Assembly: GCA_019056595.1 (NCBI GenBank)
Contig: CP036163.1
Coordinates: 4,588,001-4,652,000 of the forward strand
Origin: Pectobacterium atrosepticum
GTDB taxonomy: Bacteria > Pseudomonadota > Gammaproteobacteria > Enterobacterales > Enterobacteriaceae
Reading direction: 5' to 3'
DNA: 64,000 bases
Below the pieces are notes generated by a model, which did no database searches, was not told the DNA's origin, and saw only the letters and a list, made by a program, of their open reading frames with translations. Below, in pieces: positions 27,080 through 36,384 of the stretch (its first letter is position 1; each line of letters starts with the position of its first letter). A program made the position numbers and the translations under genes.

Positions 27080-28048
27080 TCAGTACAGAATCGTGATGCC
27101 GGGGAGTGAAACCGTTTTGGCACCCAGTTCGGCAGCCATGGTTTGCAGCGCGCCATCTAGCTCGTTCAGCGAAAACATGCCGCTAACCTGACGCTGGCGC
27201 AGCGCAGAGCTGGAGATAACGATGGTGCCAGAGCGATACTGATTGATCCGGGCGATCACGATAGCTAGCGGTTGTTGATCAAATATCAGTAGGCCGCGCC
27301 GCCAGTCGCCGCGCTCGCGACTATTCCAGCCGGGGAGGCGAGTCATGCCTTGTTCCGTATAGCGTGCCGCCTGTTGTTCATCAAGCCGCAGTGCTTGCCC
27401 GTTTGCCGTTACCTGAACGCTGTGTTCCACCACGCCGACGGTCGTTGTCTGTGATGAATTCTGCACCATAAACTGTGTGCCCAACGCCTGTGTGGTGCCA
27501 GATGCAGCATCAACCAGAAAAGGGCGTTTTTCCTGTGCATTCGTCGGTGCGACAGTGAACCAGGCCGAACCTTGCAGCAGCGTAACTCGCCGTTCTTGCG
27601 GTGTGTAGGCGAGAGCAATGGCGCTGCCTGCATCTATATCGACTTCACTGCCGTCCGGTAGCGTGACGTGTTTGACCTGATGATCTGCACGATAATCTGA
27701 GCGCAGTATGATGATGCCGTCGGAAATCCACGTCGTGCCGAGACTGAAACCCAGTAGTAATAGGGCCGCGATTTTCCACTGCGTCACGCGATTGACGCGT
27801 CTGACAGGCAATATTGCTAACGGCTGTGGTTGCAGGCCCTGACTTTGTAGAGCTTGTTTTTGCTCGGCGCTGAGCGACCCGAGCCCATGCCAGAGCATCC
27901 CAGCCTGTTCCAATGCGTGGCGATGGCGCGGGTCCTGTGCCAGCCAGCGCTGGAATGTCAGTTCCTGTTCATCGTCCAGCGGCGCTTCGGCCAAACGTAT
28001 GGCCCATCGCGCTGCCTGCTGATGGATGTCAGGGGGATAATCGTTCAT
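27080..28048 (-). CDS. hasS: HasS, FecR-like anti-sigma factor/signal transducer
   Basis: A 322-residue inner-membrane regulator. A cytoplasmic N-terminal FecR_N domain (RWAIRLAEAPLDDEQELTFQ, ~14-33, and DPRHRHALEQAG) precedes one TM segment (~94-112). The periplasmic FecR domain follows (HVTLPDGSEVDIDAGSAIAL, ERRVTLLQGSAWFTV). It interacts with the HasR signalling domain and controls HasI. It is placed between hasI and hasR as in Serratia has. Confidence 0.92.
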   Translation of the reverse strand: MNDYPPDIHQQAARWAIRLAEAPLDDEQELTFQRWLAQDPRHRHALEQAGMLWHGLGSLSAEQKQALQSQGLQPQPLAILPVRRVNRVTQWKIAALLLLGFSLGTTWISDGIIILRSDYRADHQVKHVTLPDGSEVDIDAGSAIALAYTPQERRVTLLQGSAWFTVAPTNAQEKRPFLVDAASGTTQALGTQFMVQNSSQTTTVGVVEHSVQVTANGQALRLDEQQAARYTEQGMTRLPGWNSRERGDWRRGLLIFDQQPLAIVIARINQYRSGTIVISSSALRQRQVSGMFSLNELDGALQTMAAELGAKTVSLPGITILY

Positions 28049-28147
28049 GTTGTAGGCCTGGAGTATGTAGGGTCTCTAAATAAGTAGACGTCTGACGGCA
28101 ATAAACCCGTAAATAATTTGTGATTATTTCATGTTGGGCGATTTTCT

Positions 28148-28657
28148 TCACGAGGCGCGGATCGTCATCATGGCGTGCAGAGTCATGGCAAGATGCTTCT
28201 CGACGGTGCTGAGGGAAATAGCCAACTGCTGAGCAATTTGCGCCTGCGTCATGTGTTCAAACCGGTGCAGATGAAATATCTGCTGCGTACGTTCAGGCAA
28301 TGTTGCCAGTACGTTTGCCAGATGCTCCAGTTCCTGTTGGGCGATCGCCGCCTGATCGATCTGGGGAGCCGCATCCGGCAGATATTCCAGCGTCGCATCC
28401 ACGTCGTCAACCGACGTCGCCATCTGCCAGCGCTGCTGGTGGCGGATGTGGTCGAGCAGCAAATTATTGGCTGTTTTATAGAGATACGCTTTCTTGTCGT
28501 CTACATCATCTTGCTGTTCCAGCCGTTGCGCCAACCGTAAAAAACTCTCTTGCATCAGGTCTGCCGCTGCCTGAGGGTCGCGCAGTTTATGATTGAGATA
28601 GCGTTCTAACCGCTCTGCATAGTGGTTGAACAGCATTCTGAGTTCAGACTCTGACAT
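28148..28657 (-). CDS. hasI: HasI, ECF (FecI-type) sigma factor
   Basis: A 169-residue ECF sigma factor. Region 2 (ADLMQESFLRLAQRL, KAYLYKTANNLLLDHIRHQQ) lies at ~33-76. Region 4 (LPERTQQIFHLHRFEHMTQAQIAQQLAISLSTVEKHL) lies at ~118-155. It directs transcription of the hasR operon when HasA-heme is sensed. First gene of the has cluster, with a Fur box in its promoter region. Confidence 0.93.
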   Translation of the reverse strand: MSESELRMLFNHYAERLERYLNHKLRDPQAAADLMQESFLRLAQRLEQQDDVDDKKAYLYKTANNLLLDHIRHQQRWQMATSVDDVDATLEYLPDAAPQIDQAAIAQQELEHLANVLATLPERTQQIFHLHRFEHMTQAQIAQQLAISLSTVEKHLAMTLHAMMTIRAS

Positions 28658-28724
28658 GCCAACGTCCCGTCAGGTGACCTTCCCGCCGCCTCTGCGGCAA
28701 ATTTAGGGCATAAATGTGATGTAA

Positions 28725-28743
28725 TTGATAATTATTATCACAT
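28725..28743. promoter_or_regulatory. Fur box upstream of hasI
   Basis: TTGATAATTATTATCACAT has the palindromic GATAAT-N-ATTATC core of Fur sites, 68-86 bp before the hasI start codon. It fits iron-repressed expression of the sigma factor. Confidence 0.8.
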
Positions 28744-28847
28744 ATGAAGAATGGGAAAGCAGAGTTAAATCTTCTTCAGATTGGCGGATTTTTGCCGTCG
28801 ACTACACTTATCTTTGTTGACGTATTATTTGATTGAGAGGAATGACG

Positions 28848-29009
28848 ATGACGACGAAAGACGATCCCAAAGAGGTAACGGTCAGCGAAGGGCTGGCAAA
28901 GGTACATGAGGCGTCAGATCAACTGACGGAAGAAGAGATCGACGCGCTGGCGGAGGAAGCCAGACAGGCCGCGACGCAGACGAAGAAAGCGTCGGGTAAT
29001 ACGCCCTGA
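28848..29009 (+). CDS. Small acidic protein of unknown function (53 residues)
   Basis: An ATG at 28848 follows GAGAGG with 7 nt spacing, and the frame runs 53 codons to TGA. The product is hydrophilic and helical-looking (SEGLAKVHEASDQLTEEEIDA), with no TM segment or signal. Not recognised. It lies alone between divergent hasI and the sigma-54 promoter of patD. Good ribosome site and regular codon use support it, but its small size leaves doubt. Confidence 0.55.
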   Translation: MTTKDDPKEVTVSEGLAKVHEASDQLTEEEIDALAEEARQAATQTKKASGNTP

Positions 29010-29054
29010 ACTGAGGCTGCTTGTGGCAGAACTGATTGACTGTCAAACATAAAG

Positions 29055-29070
29055 TGGCAGGTTTTTTGCA
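29055..29070 (+). promoter_or_regulatory. Sigma-54 promoter of patD
   Basis: TGGCAGGTTTTTTGCA matches the sigma-54 consensus TGGCAC-N5-TTGCA, with GG and GC exactly 10 nt apart. Transcription would begin near 29081, ~50 nt before the patD start. Confidence 0.8.
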
Positions 29071-29129
29071 CAGACATTTTGCAGATAGTGATGAAAAACA
29101 CGATCGTTTTCTCTCTGTAAGGAAAATGT

Positions 29130-30554
29130 ATGCATGACAAATTACTGATAGAAGGCAAGCTGGTTGCGGGAAACGGCGAGGCGTTGGCGGTATTCAACCC
29201 CGCGACGGGAGAGCAAATTGCCGCCATTCCGCAGGCCGATTTGCACCAGATTGATGCAGCCGTTCTGGCTGCGGAGTCCGCTTTTGCACATTGGGGACAG
29301 ACCACACCGAAAACGCGCGCGACGCTGCTGCTAAGCATTGCCGATGCCATCGAAGAAAATGCTGAGACGTTCGCCGAGCTGGAATCACTGAACTGCGGTA
29401 AGCCCTATCATGCGGTGCTGAATGATGAAGTGCCTGCGGTGGCGGATGTCTTTCGCTTTTTTGCCGGGGCGGCGCGCTGCCTGAGTGGTTCGGCGGCAGG
29501 AGAATATCTGGAAGGGCACACGTCCATGATTCGGCGCGATCCGGTTGGCGTCGTGGCGTCCATCGCTCCGTGGAATTATCCGCTGATGATGGCGTCGTGG
29601 AAGCTGGCACCCGCGTTGGCGGCAGGAAACTGCGTGGTGCTGAAACCGGCGGAGCAAACCCCGCTGACGACATTCTATCTGGCGCACCTGCTGGCGGACA
29701 TACTCCCCGCTGGCGTGGTCAATATCGTGTTCGGGCGCGGTGCAGACATCGGTGATGCGCTGACGGGACATGAGAAAGTGAACATGGTGTCGCTGACCGG
29801 TTCTATTGCGACTGGCGCGCATATCCTTGCGCATATCGCCGCGAGCGTAAAACGGACGCATATGGAGCTGGGCGGCAAAGCGCCGGTGATTGTGTTCGAC
29901 GATGCCGATATCGATCAGGTGGTTGATGGGATTCGCAGCTTCGGTTTCTACAACGCGGGGCAAGACTGTACCGCCGCCTGTCGGCTGTATGTACAGCGTG
30001 CCGTCTACGATGAAGTCGTGGAGGCATTAGGAAAAGCGGTAGCGACGCTGAAAATTGGCGATCCACGCGATGAAACGACCGAGCTGGGGCCGTTGATTAC
30101 CGAACCGCAGCTTGAACGCGTGATGGGTTTTGTCGAACGTGCCAAAGCGCTGCCGCATATCACGGTCGTGACTGGTGGCGAGCGGGTGAAAGGGACGGGA
30201 TTCTATTTCCAGCCTACGGTGCTGGCGGGGGCGAAACAGGACGATGAAATCGTCCAAAAAGAGGTGTTTGGCCCGGTGATATCCATCACGCCGTTCGACG
30301 ATGAAGCGCAGGTGATTGGCTGGGCGAATGCCTCGAATTACGGGCTGGCGTCGTCGGTTTGGACGCGCGATATCGGGCGAGCACACCGCTTGGCCGCGTG
30401 CCTTCAATATGGCTGTACCTGGGTGAATACCCACTTCATGTTAGTCAGCGAAATGCCACACGGCGGACAGAAGCTGTCCGGCTACGGCAAGGATATGTCG
30501 ATGTACGGACTAGAGGATTACACCATCGTGCGTCATATCATGATCCGGCACTGA
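29130..30554 (+). CDS. patD: PatD, gamma-aminobutyraldehyde dehydrogenase
   Basis: A 474-residue NAD-dependent aldehyde dehydrogenase, nearly colinear with E. coli PatD (YdcW). Shared stretches include [38 protein letters not shown] and [20 protein letters not shown]. The catalytic Glu (HMELGGKAP) and Cys ([11 protein letters not shown], near 280) are intact. It oxidises 4-aminobutanal to GABA, the second step of the putrescine transaminase pathway. The first-step gene patA follows downstream but has its own promoter. The start follows AAGGAAAATGT. Confidence 0.95.
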   Translation: MHDKLLIEGKLVAGNGEALAVFNPATGEQIAAIPQADLHQIDAAVLAAESAFAHWGQTTPKTRATLLLSIADAIEENAETFAELESLNCGKPYHAVLNDEVPAVADVFRFFAGAARCLSGSAAGEYLEGHTSMIRRDPVGVVASIAPWNYPLMMASWKLAPALAAGNCVVLKPAEQTPLTTFYLAHLLADILPAGVVNIVFGRGADIGDALTGHEKVNMVSLTGSIATGAHILAHIAASVKRTHMELGGKAPVIVFDDADIDQVVDGIRSFGFYNAGQDCTAACRLYVQRAVYDEVVEALGKAVATLKIGDPRDETTELGPLITEPQLERVMGFVERAKALPHITVVTGGERVKGTGFYFQPTVLAGAKQDDEIVQKEVFGPVISITPFDDEAQVIGWANASNYGLASSVWTRDIGRAHRLAACLQYGCTWVNTHFMLVSEMPHGGQKLSGYGKDMSMYGLEDYTIVRHIMIRH

Positions 30555-30634
30555 GGTTATTCACTCTGCTACAGGAATCCTGTTTGTCCTTAGAGATAAG
30601 TTGAGTAATGAGATAGCGCATTTGTCCAACCTTG

Positions 30635-30657
30635 GCGCGCCCCAAAAGAGGGCGCGC
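30635..30657. terminator. GC-rich stem-loop between patD and patA
   Basis: GCGCGCCC pairs with GGGCGCGC around a 7-nt loop. There is no T-run, so it may be a weak terminator or only a structured spacer. Apart from this and the sigma-54 site no feature is seen in 30555-30883. Confidence 0.4.
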
Positions 30658-30821
30658 TGAGCAAAAGCAGGGCAGCGCAAGATACGGTAATTCCCTTCAT
30701 ACTGACATTCACTCTGTCATTCGGTTATTAATTTCAAATATCTGCATTTAGTTCAAATTATCTGCTGGATTTTTGGTTTAGATCGCGTTTTTGTATTTTA
30801 TTTTGATTTGGGGCAGGTGAC

Positions 30822-30838
30822 TGGCGTGTTATGTGCAT
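30822..30838 (+). promoter_or_regulatory. Sigma-54 promoter of patA
   Basis: TGGCGTGTTATGTGCAT has GG and GC spaced by 10 nt as in -24/-12 promoters. Transcription would start ~35 nt before the TTG start of patA. E. coli patA is sigma-54/NtrC controlled. Confidence 0.7.
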
Positions 30839-30841
30839 TAA

Positions 30842-32290
<1,449 letters not shown>

Positions 32291-32335
32291 AAAACCAGAC
32301 GGAAATAGGCAGTACCCCATTACGTCCATCCCGAA

Positions 32336-32367
32336 AGCCAGTCAGCATTCACTGACTGGCTTTTTTA
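32336..32367 (+). terminator. Rho-independent terminator of patA
   Basis: AGCCAGTCAG and CTGACTGGCT form a 10-bp stem followed by TTTTTT, 46 bp after the patA stop. Confidence 0.9.
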
Positions 32368-32448
32368 GCAAAACCCCTACGGATTCACCAAACAGGGGGT
32401 CGTTTTGCTGATTGTCATGGATGCCCTACCGTTGATGAGCAGATGTGG

Positions 32449-33435
32449 TTACCTGTGTTTACGCGCGATCAGCACATTTAATGGTGCCATGGGAAATGCC
32501 TGATGACGCCGGGTTTCGACAGAGGTAAAACCTGCTTCCACTAGCCACTGTGTCAGTTGCCCTTCCTGCGTGACGTGGCGGCCACTTATTTGCATCGGCA
32601 GATAGAACGGCAGAATCGGTGCGGCATCGTCGGCTTCTTCGGGAATCTCCGCCTGTGCCAGAACCAACGAGCCATCCGGCGTTAGCGTGTTGTAAAGCGT
32701 GGACAACATGGCGGGAATATCCTCGACAAAATGCAGGAATGAAGAGCTCCAGATTAGATCGTATTTCTCGCTGGGAAACGCGCCGCTTTGTGCTGACAGT
32801 CGTGCGGATAATCCGGCAGCGTTGATATTACGCTGTGCTACGGCGGCAGTTTGCGGCAAGTCATAGATCGTGCCGGAGATCTGGGCATGGCGCAGCGCCA
32901 GCGTAATCGCCACCCAGCCGGGGCCACCGCCCAGATCGAGAACGTGCCTGATTTGCGGGAAATCCGGCAGTCTGGAGAGCAGTTGATCGGCAAGGTCTGC
33001 GGTTATCGATCGCTGCTCCTGTGCGATTTGCTGTTCTGCCGCACTGGCCCACGCGGCATCGCGGGGTAACTCGCTCAACTGCGCAGGCAGCGGCTGGTGC
33101 ATACCGTCGGCGAGCCCCTGACCAAACTGGCGCAGGCTGGTGAGGCGAAAACGCCAGGCGTCACCGAGAAAACGCGGGCTGCTGCGACAGAGCACGGCAG
33201 AGCTGGCGGATGCGGTGCGATAACCGCCATGATGGCGCGTCAAAAGCTGCATACTCCATAGGATTTCAAGCAGAAATCCGGTTTTCTCCGGCTGCCATCC
33301 CAGTGATTCCGCCAGTTGTTCCGGCGCGGTGACATCCTCCAGTCGGTCGAAAATCTGCTGTTCCAAAGCCAGATGTAAAACGTCGGCTTTCACGCTGTTG
33401 GCGGCAAGCTGCCATAATGTCTCTAGTGGGTTCAT
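32449..33435 (-). CDS. SAM-dependent methyltransferase (O-methyltransferase family 2 type)
   Basis: A 328-residue class I methyltransferase. An N-terminal winged-helix/dimerisation domain (~1-90, LALEQQIFDRLEDVTAPEQLAESL region) precedes the SAM-binding core (VLDLGGGPGWVAITLAL, ~166-182) and the acidic strand IYDLPQTAAVAQ. The pattern is that of small-molecule O-methyltransferases (acetylserotonin/hydroxyneurosporene type). Substrate unknown. It is divergent from an AraC regulator across a spacer with a Fur-like box and a direct repeat, so its expression may answer to iron and to that regulator (inference). Confidence 0.82.
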   Translation of the reverse strand: MNPLETLWQLAANSVKADVLHLALEQQIFDRLEDVTAPEQLAESLGWQPEKTGFLLEILWSMQLLTRHHGGYRTASASSAVLCRSSPRFLGDAWRFRLTSLRQFGQGLADGMHQPLPAQLSELPRDAAWASAAEQQIAQEQRSITADLADQLLSRLPDFPQIRHVLDLGGGPGWVAITLALRHAQISGTIYDLPQTAAVAQRNINAAGLSARLSAQSGAFPSEKYDLIWSSSFLHFVEDIPAMLSTLYNTLTPDGSLVLAQAEIPEEADDAAPILPFYLPMQISGRHVTQEGQLTQWLVEAGFTSVETRRHQAFPMAPLNVLIARKHR

Positions 33436-33485
33436 AAGCGGTCTTTCTCATTGATGGTCTGTCGATAGGGAGTATGCTATCTATA

Positions 33486-33504
33486 AATGAGAATGGTTAT
33501 TATG
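33486..33504. promoter_or_regulatory. Fur-like box between the methyltransferase and AraC genes
   Basis: AATGAGAATGGTTATTATG resembles the Fur consensus (AATGATAATCATTAT) with a few mismatches. It lies ~50 bp from both start regions. Confidence 0.5.
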
Positions 33505-33512
33505 TTCATTGT

Positions 33513-33547
33513 TATGCGAAACGGCGTTTTTCATATGCGAAACGGCG
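33513..33547. repeat. Two 14-bp direct repeats, 21 bp apart
   Basis: TATGCGAAACGGCG occurs at 33513-33526 and 33534-33547. The 21-bp period is two helical turns, the geometry of tandem AraC-family binding sites. Probably an operator for the adjacent regulator. Confidence 0.6.
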
Positions 33548-33557
33548 AAGGAAGATG

Positions 33558-34493
33558 ATGCAAAGACAGCGACAGAGGCGAAGTGAAAAACCCGCAGGCG
33601 ATCGGTGCTGTACGAGTGAGGCGGATATCTCGGGCTCACGCCGTACTTTGCCAGATGGCATCGGTGAATGCTGGTCGGATTTCAGCCGTATTGATGCCGA
33701 TCTGTCATTGGCTCGTTCACAATACCGTCCTCGTCGCGCGTTGGTGGAGGAAACACACAACCCACATTCACAGCCGATGCTGGTCATGACGTTTGCGCTG
33801 GCAGGGGAATCGGCCTATTACGATAGCCATGGTTCACAGGTCTGGTTTCGTCAACAGCATGTCACTATCACGACGTTTGGTGCTAGCGTGGGCGAACGCC
33901 ATTATCAGGCTCAGCAGCAGGTCGATCAGCTACGGCTACTGGTGGGGAAAGCAGCGGCTATCCGCTATTTTGGCGCGCAATGTGCGGAACAGTTGTTTAG
34001 TGATGATGGGCTACAGCAGCGAGCATTTGCGTCTGTCTCTGCGGCCAGCCAAGTGCATGTGAATGCGCTGTGCGGCGACGCCGATCCGCTGAATCGCCAT
34101 ATCCACGCCTTAAGTCTGTTATCGCAGTATCGACATCTTCTGCAACCGAAGGGCGAACGCGGCGGCATTCATCCACAGGAACGGCAGCAGTTGGATCGAG
34201 TATGCCATTGGATGCGTGAACATCTGGCTGAACCGTTGACGCTAGCCTGTATTGCAGCACAGTCTGGGATGAGTGAATCCAAACTCAAACTTGGGTTTCA
34301 TCGCTGCTTTGCGAGCACGCCGGGTCAAATGTTATTGCGGATGCGAATGGAGCGGGCGCACCAGCTATTGGAACAAGGGTTTCAGGTGGCGCAGACTGCC
34401 TGGCAAGTTGGCTATCGACATCCGGCTAATTTCAGTCTGGCATTTACGCGCTATTTTAACCGTAATCCGAAAATGATTGCGTCGCGGAAGTAA
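33558..34493 (+). CDS. AraC-family regulator (PchR/YbtA-like layout)
   Basis: A ~311-residue regulator. The C-terminal ~100 residues hold both HTH motifs (LTLACIAAQSGMSESKLKLGF and VAQTAWQVGYRHPANFSLAFTRYF). The N-terminal part is not a typical sugar cupin. The start ATG at 33558 has AAGGA 5 nt upstream; the frame is open to 33474. The layout and the Fur-like upstream box recall siderophore regulators such as PchR, but no siderophore genes are adjacent. It is likely to control the divergent methyltransferase and itself. Confidence 0.8.
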   Translation: MQRQRQRRSEKPAGDRCCTSEADISGSRRTLPDGIGECWSDFSRIDADLSLARSQYRPRRALVEETHNPHSQPMLVMTFALAGESAYYDSHGSQVWFRQQHVTITTFGASVGERHYQAQQQVDQLRLLVGKAAAIRYFGAQCAEQLFSDDGLQQRAFASVSAASQVHVNALCGDADPLNRHIHALSLLSQYRHLLQPKGERGGIHPQERQQLDRVCHWMREHLAEPLTLACIAAQSGMSESKLKLGFHRCFASTPGQMLLRMRMERAHQLLEQGFQVAQTAWQVGYRHPANFSLAFTRYFNRNPKMIASRK

Positions 34494-34775
34494 ATTACGT
34501 TCAGGAGATAATATAACCGTTCTGTCATAACCTTTTACCATTATTTTCCTTTCATTATATTCCCGTGCGTTATTTAAGCATGCAGCGTCATTCTGGGGCG
34601 TGAAACTGAGCCTTTATCCAAACTCTTCTATACTCCATTCAGCAGTATCAACGTGTAACGAATATTGCGGCCAATAAGCGGTTGTTTTTCAATGTGCAGT
34701 CGGGTGGTTCCCTGTGCATGAAATAAGTCGTTTTATTTTTAATAAATTGCCGCTTTTTAAGCAAAGGAAAAAGGG

Positions 34776-36278
34776 ATGAGATTAAGAAAGAAAAAAATTG
34801 AACCGATGAAAATTCAGGATATTACAATCATCGATAATGCCAGACTCAAAAAAGCCATTACCGCCGCCGCGTTGGGCAATGCTATGGAATGGTTTGATTT
34901 TGGCGTATACGGCTTTGTGGCGTATGCACTCGGACAGGTCTTTTTCCCCGGAGCCGATCCGGGTGTGCAAATGATTGCGGCGCTGGCAACGTTCTCGGTT
35001 CCCTTTTTGGTTCGACCGCTCGGCGGGATATTCTTTGGTGCAATGGGGGATAAATTCGGTCGCCAGAAAGTGTTGTCGATCACCATTATTATCATGTCGG
35101 TGAGCACATTCTGTATCGGCTTGATTCCGTCCTATGAATCTATCGGTATTTGGGCGCCGGTATTGTTGCTGTTAGCGAAACTCGCGCAGGGTTTCTCCGT
35201 CGGGGGAGAATATACCGGTGCGGCTATTTTCGTTGCCGAATATTCCCCAGACAGGCGACGCGGCTTTTTAGGTAGCTGGCTGGATTTCGGCTCTATTGCT
35301 GGGTTTGTAATGGGGGCGGGCGTTGTGGTAGTGATTTCCTCCATTGTCGGGGAAGAAAGTTTTCTGGAATGGGGATGGCGTATTCCATTCTTTATTGCCG
35401 CACCGCTTGGATTAATCGGGATTTATCTGCGCCATGCGCTGGAAGAAACGCCGACGTTCCAGCAGCACGTAGACAATATTGATAAAGAATCGAAAGACAG
35501 TATTCAATCTCCGCCGAAGATTTCTCTGCGTGAGATCGTGACTAAACAATGGAGAGGGTTGCTGGTCTGTATTGGGATGGTGATTACCACCAATGTTACC
35601 TATTATATGCTGCTAACCTATATGCCGAGTTACCTTTCACACAGCCTGAATTACTCCGAAGATCATGGGGTGATGATTATTATCGCCGTCATGATCGGGA
35701 TGCTATTTGTGCAGCCGGTGATGGGGCTGATGAGCGACCGTTACGGGCGAAAACCATTTGTTATTTGCGGTAGTATCGGGCTGTTGCTACTGTCAGTTCC
35801 CAGCTTTATCTTGATCAACAGTGATGTAATTGGGCTGATTTTTTGTGGATTACTGATGTTGGCCGTACTGCTGAATTCGTTTACTGGTGTGATGGCATCG
35901 ACGCTTCCTGCACTGTTCCCTACGCATATTCGTTACAGTGCGCTGGCGACGTCATTTAACGTTTCCGTGCTGGTGGCAGGTTTTACGCCGACGGCGGTAG
36001 CCTGGCTGGTGGAGTCGACCGGCAATCTGTATATGCCAGCGTATTACCTGATGGTGATTGGGCTGATCGGTCTGATTACTGGGATGTCGATGCGAGAAAC
36101 GGCAAACCAGCCGCTGAAAGGTGCCACGCCTGCGGCGTCGGATCGCACCGAAGCCAAAGAGCTGCTGCAGGAACAGTACGACAATATTGAGCAGAAAATA
36201 GAAGACATTGATGAGCAAATTGCTGAACTGGAGAAGAAAAGAAAACGGCTGTCTGAACAGCACCCTGAAATTAACTAG
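34776..36278 (+). CDS. proP: ProP, proton/compatible-solute symporter with C-terminal coiled coil
   Basis: A 500-residue MFS transporter of the metabolite:H+ symporter group. It is nearly colinear with E. coli ProP: NAMEWFDFGVYGFVAYALGQ, the DKFGRQK loop-2/3 motif, GFSVGGEYTGAAIFVAEYSP and LPALFPTHIRYSALATSFN. The last ~45 residues form the antiparallel coiled coil (heptads around YDNIEQKIEDIDEQIAELEK) that tunes osmotic sensing in group A ProP orthologues. It imports proline, betaine and ectoine under hyperosmotic stress. The start at 34776 follows AAAGGAAAAAGGG and matches the E. coli N-terminus. Confidence 0.95.
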   Translation: MRLRKKKIEPMKIQDITIIDNARLKKAITAAALGNAMEWFDFGVYGFVAYALGQVFFPGADPGVQMIAALATFSVPFLVRPLGGIFFGAMGDKFGRQKVLSITIIIMSVSTFCIGLIPSYESIGIWAPVLLLLAKLAQGFSVGGEYTGAAIFVAEYSPDRRRGFLGSWLDFGSIAGFVMGAGVVVVISSIVGEESFLEWGWRIPFFIAAPLGLIGIYLRHALEETPTFQQHVDNIDKESKDSIQSPPKISLREIVTKQWRGLLVCIGMVITTNVTYYMLLTYMPSYLSHSLNYSEDHGVMIIIAVMIGMLFVQPVMGLMSDRYGRKPFVICGSIGLLLLSVPSFILINSDVIGLIFCGLLMLAVLLNSFTGVMASTLPALFPTHIRYSALATSFNVSVLVAGFTPTAVAWLVESTGNLYMPAYYLMVIGLIGLITGMSMRETANQPLKGATPAASDRTEAKELLQEQYDNIEQKIEDIDEQIAELEKKRKRLSEQHPEIN

Positions 36279-36298
36279 CCTCGTCTCACTGAACGAGG

Positions 36299-36323
36299 AA
36301 AGCGCCACATCCGTGGCGCTTTT
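36299..36323. terminator. Bidirectional terminator between proP and amn
   Basis: AAAGCGCCAC and GTGGCGCTTT pair around a 4-nt loop, with A/T runs on both sides; the genes converge here. Confidence 0.85.
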
Positions 36324-36384
36324 GCTATGTCTCATTCTGCCAGAACAGCCGACTGCGGTCGGCCGCCTGAGCAATATCCTTCGG

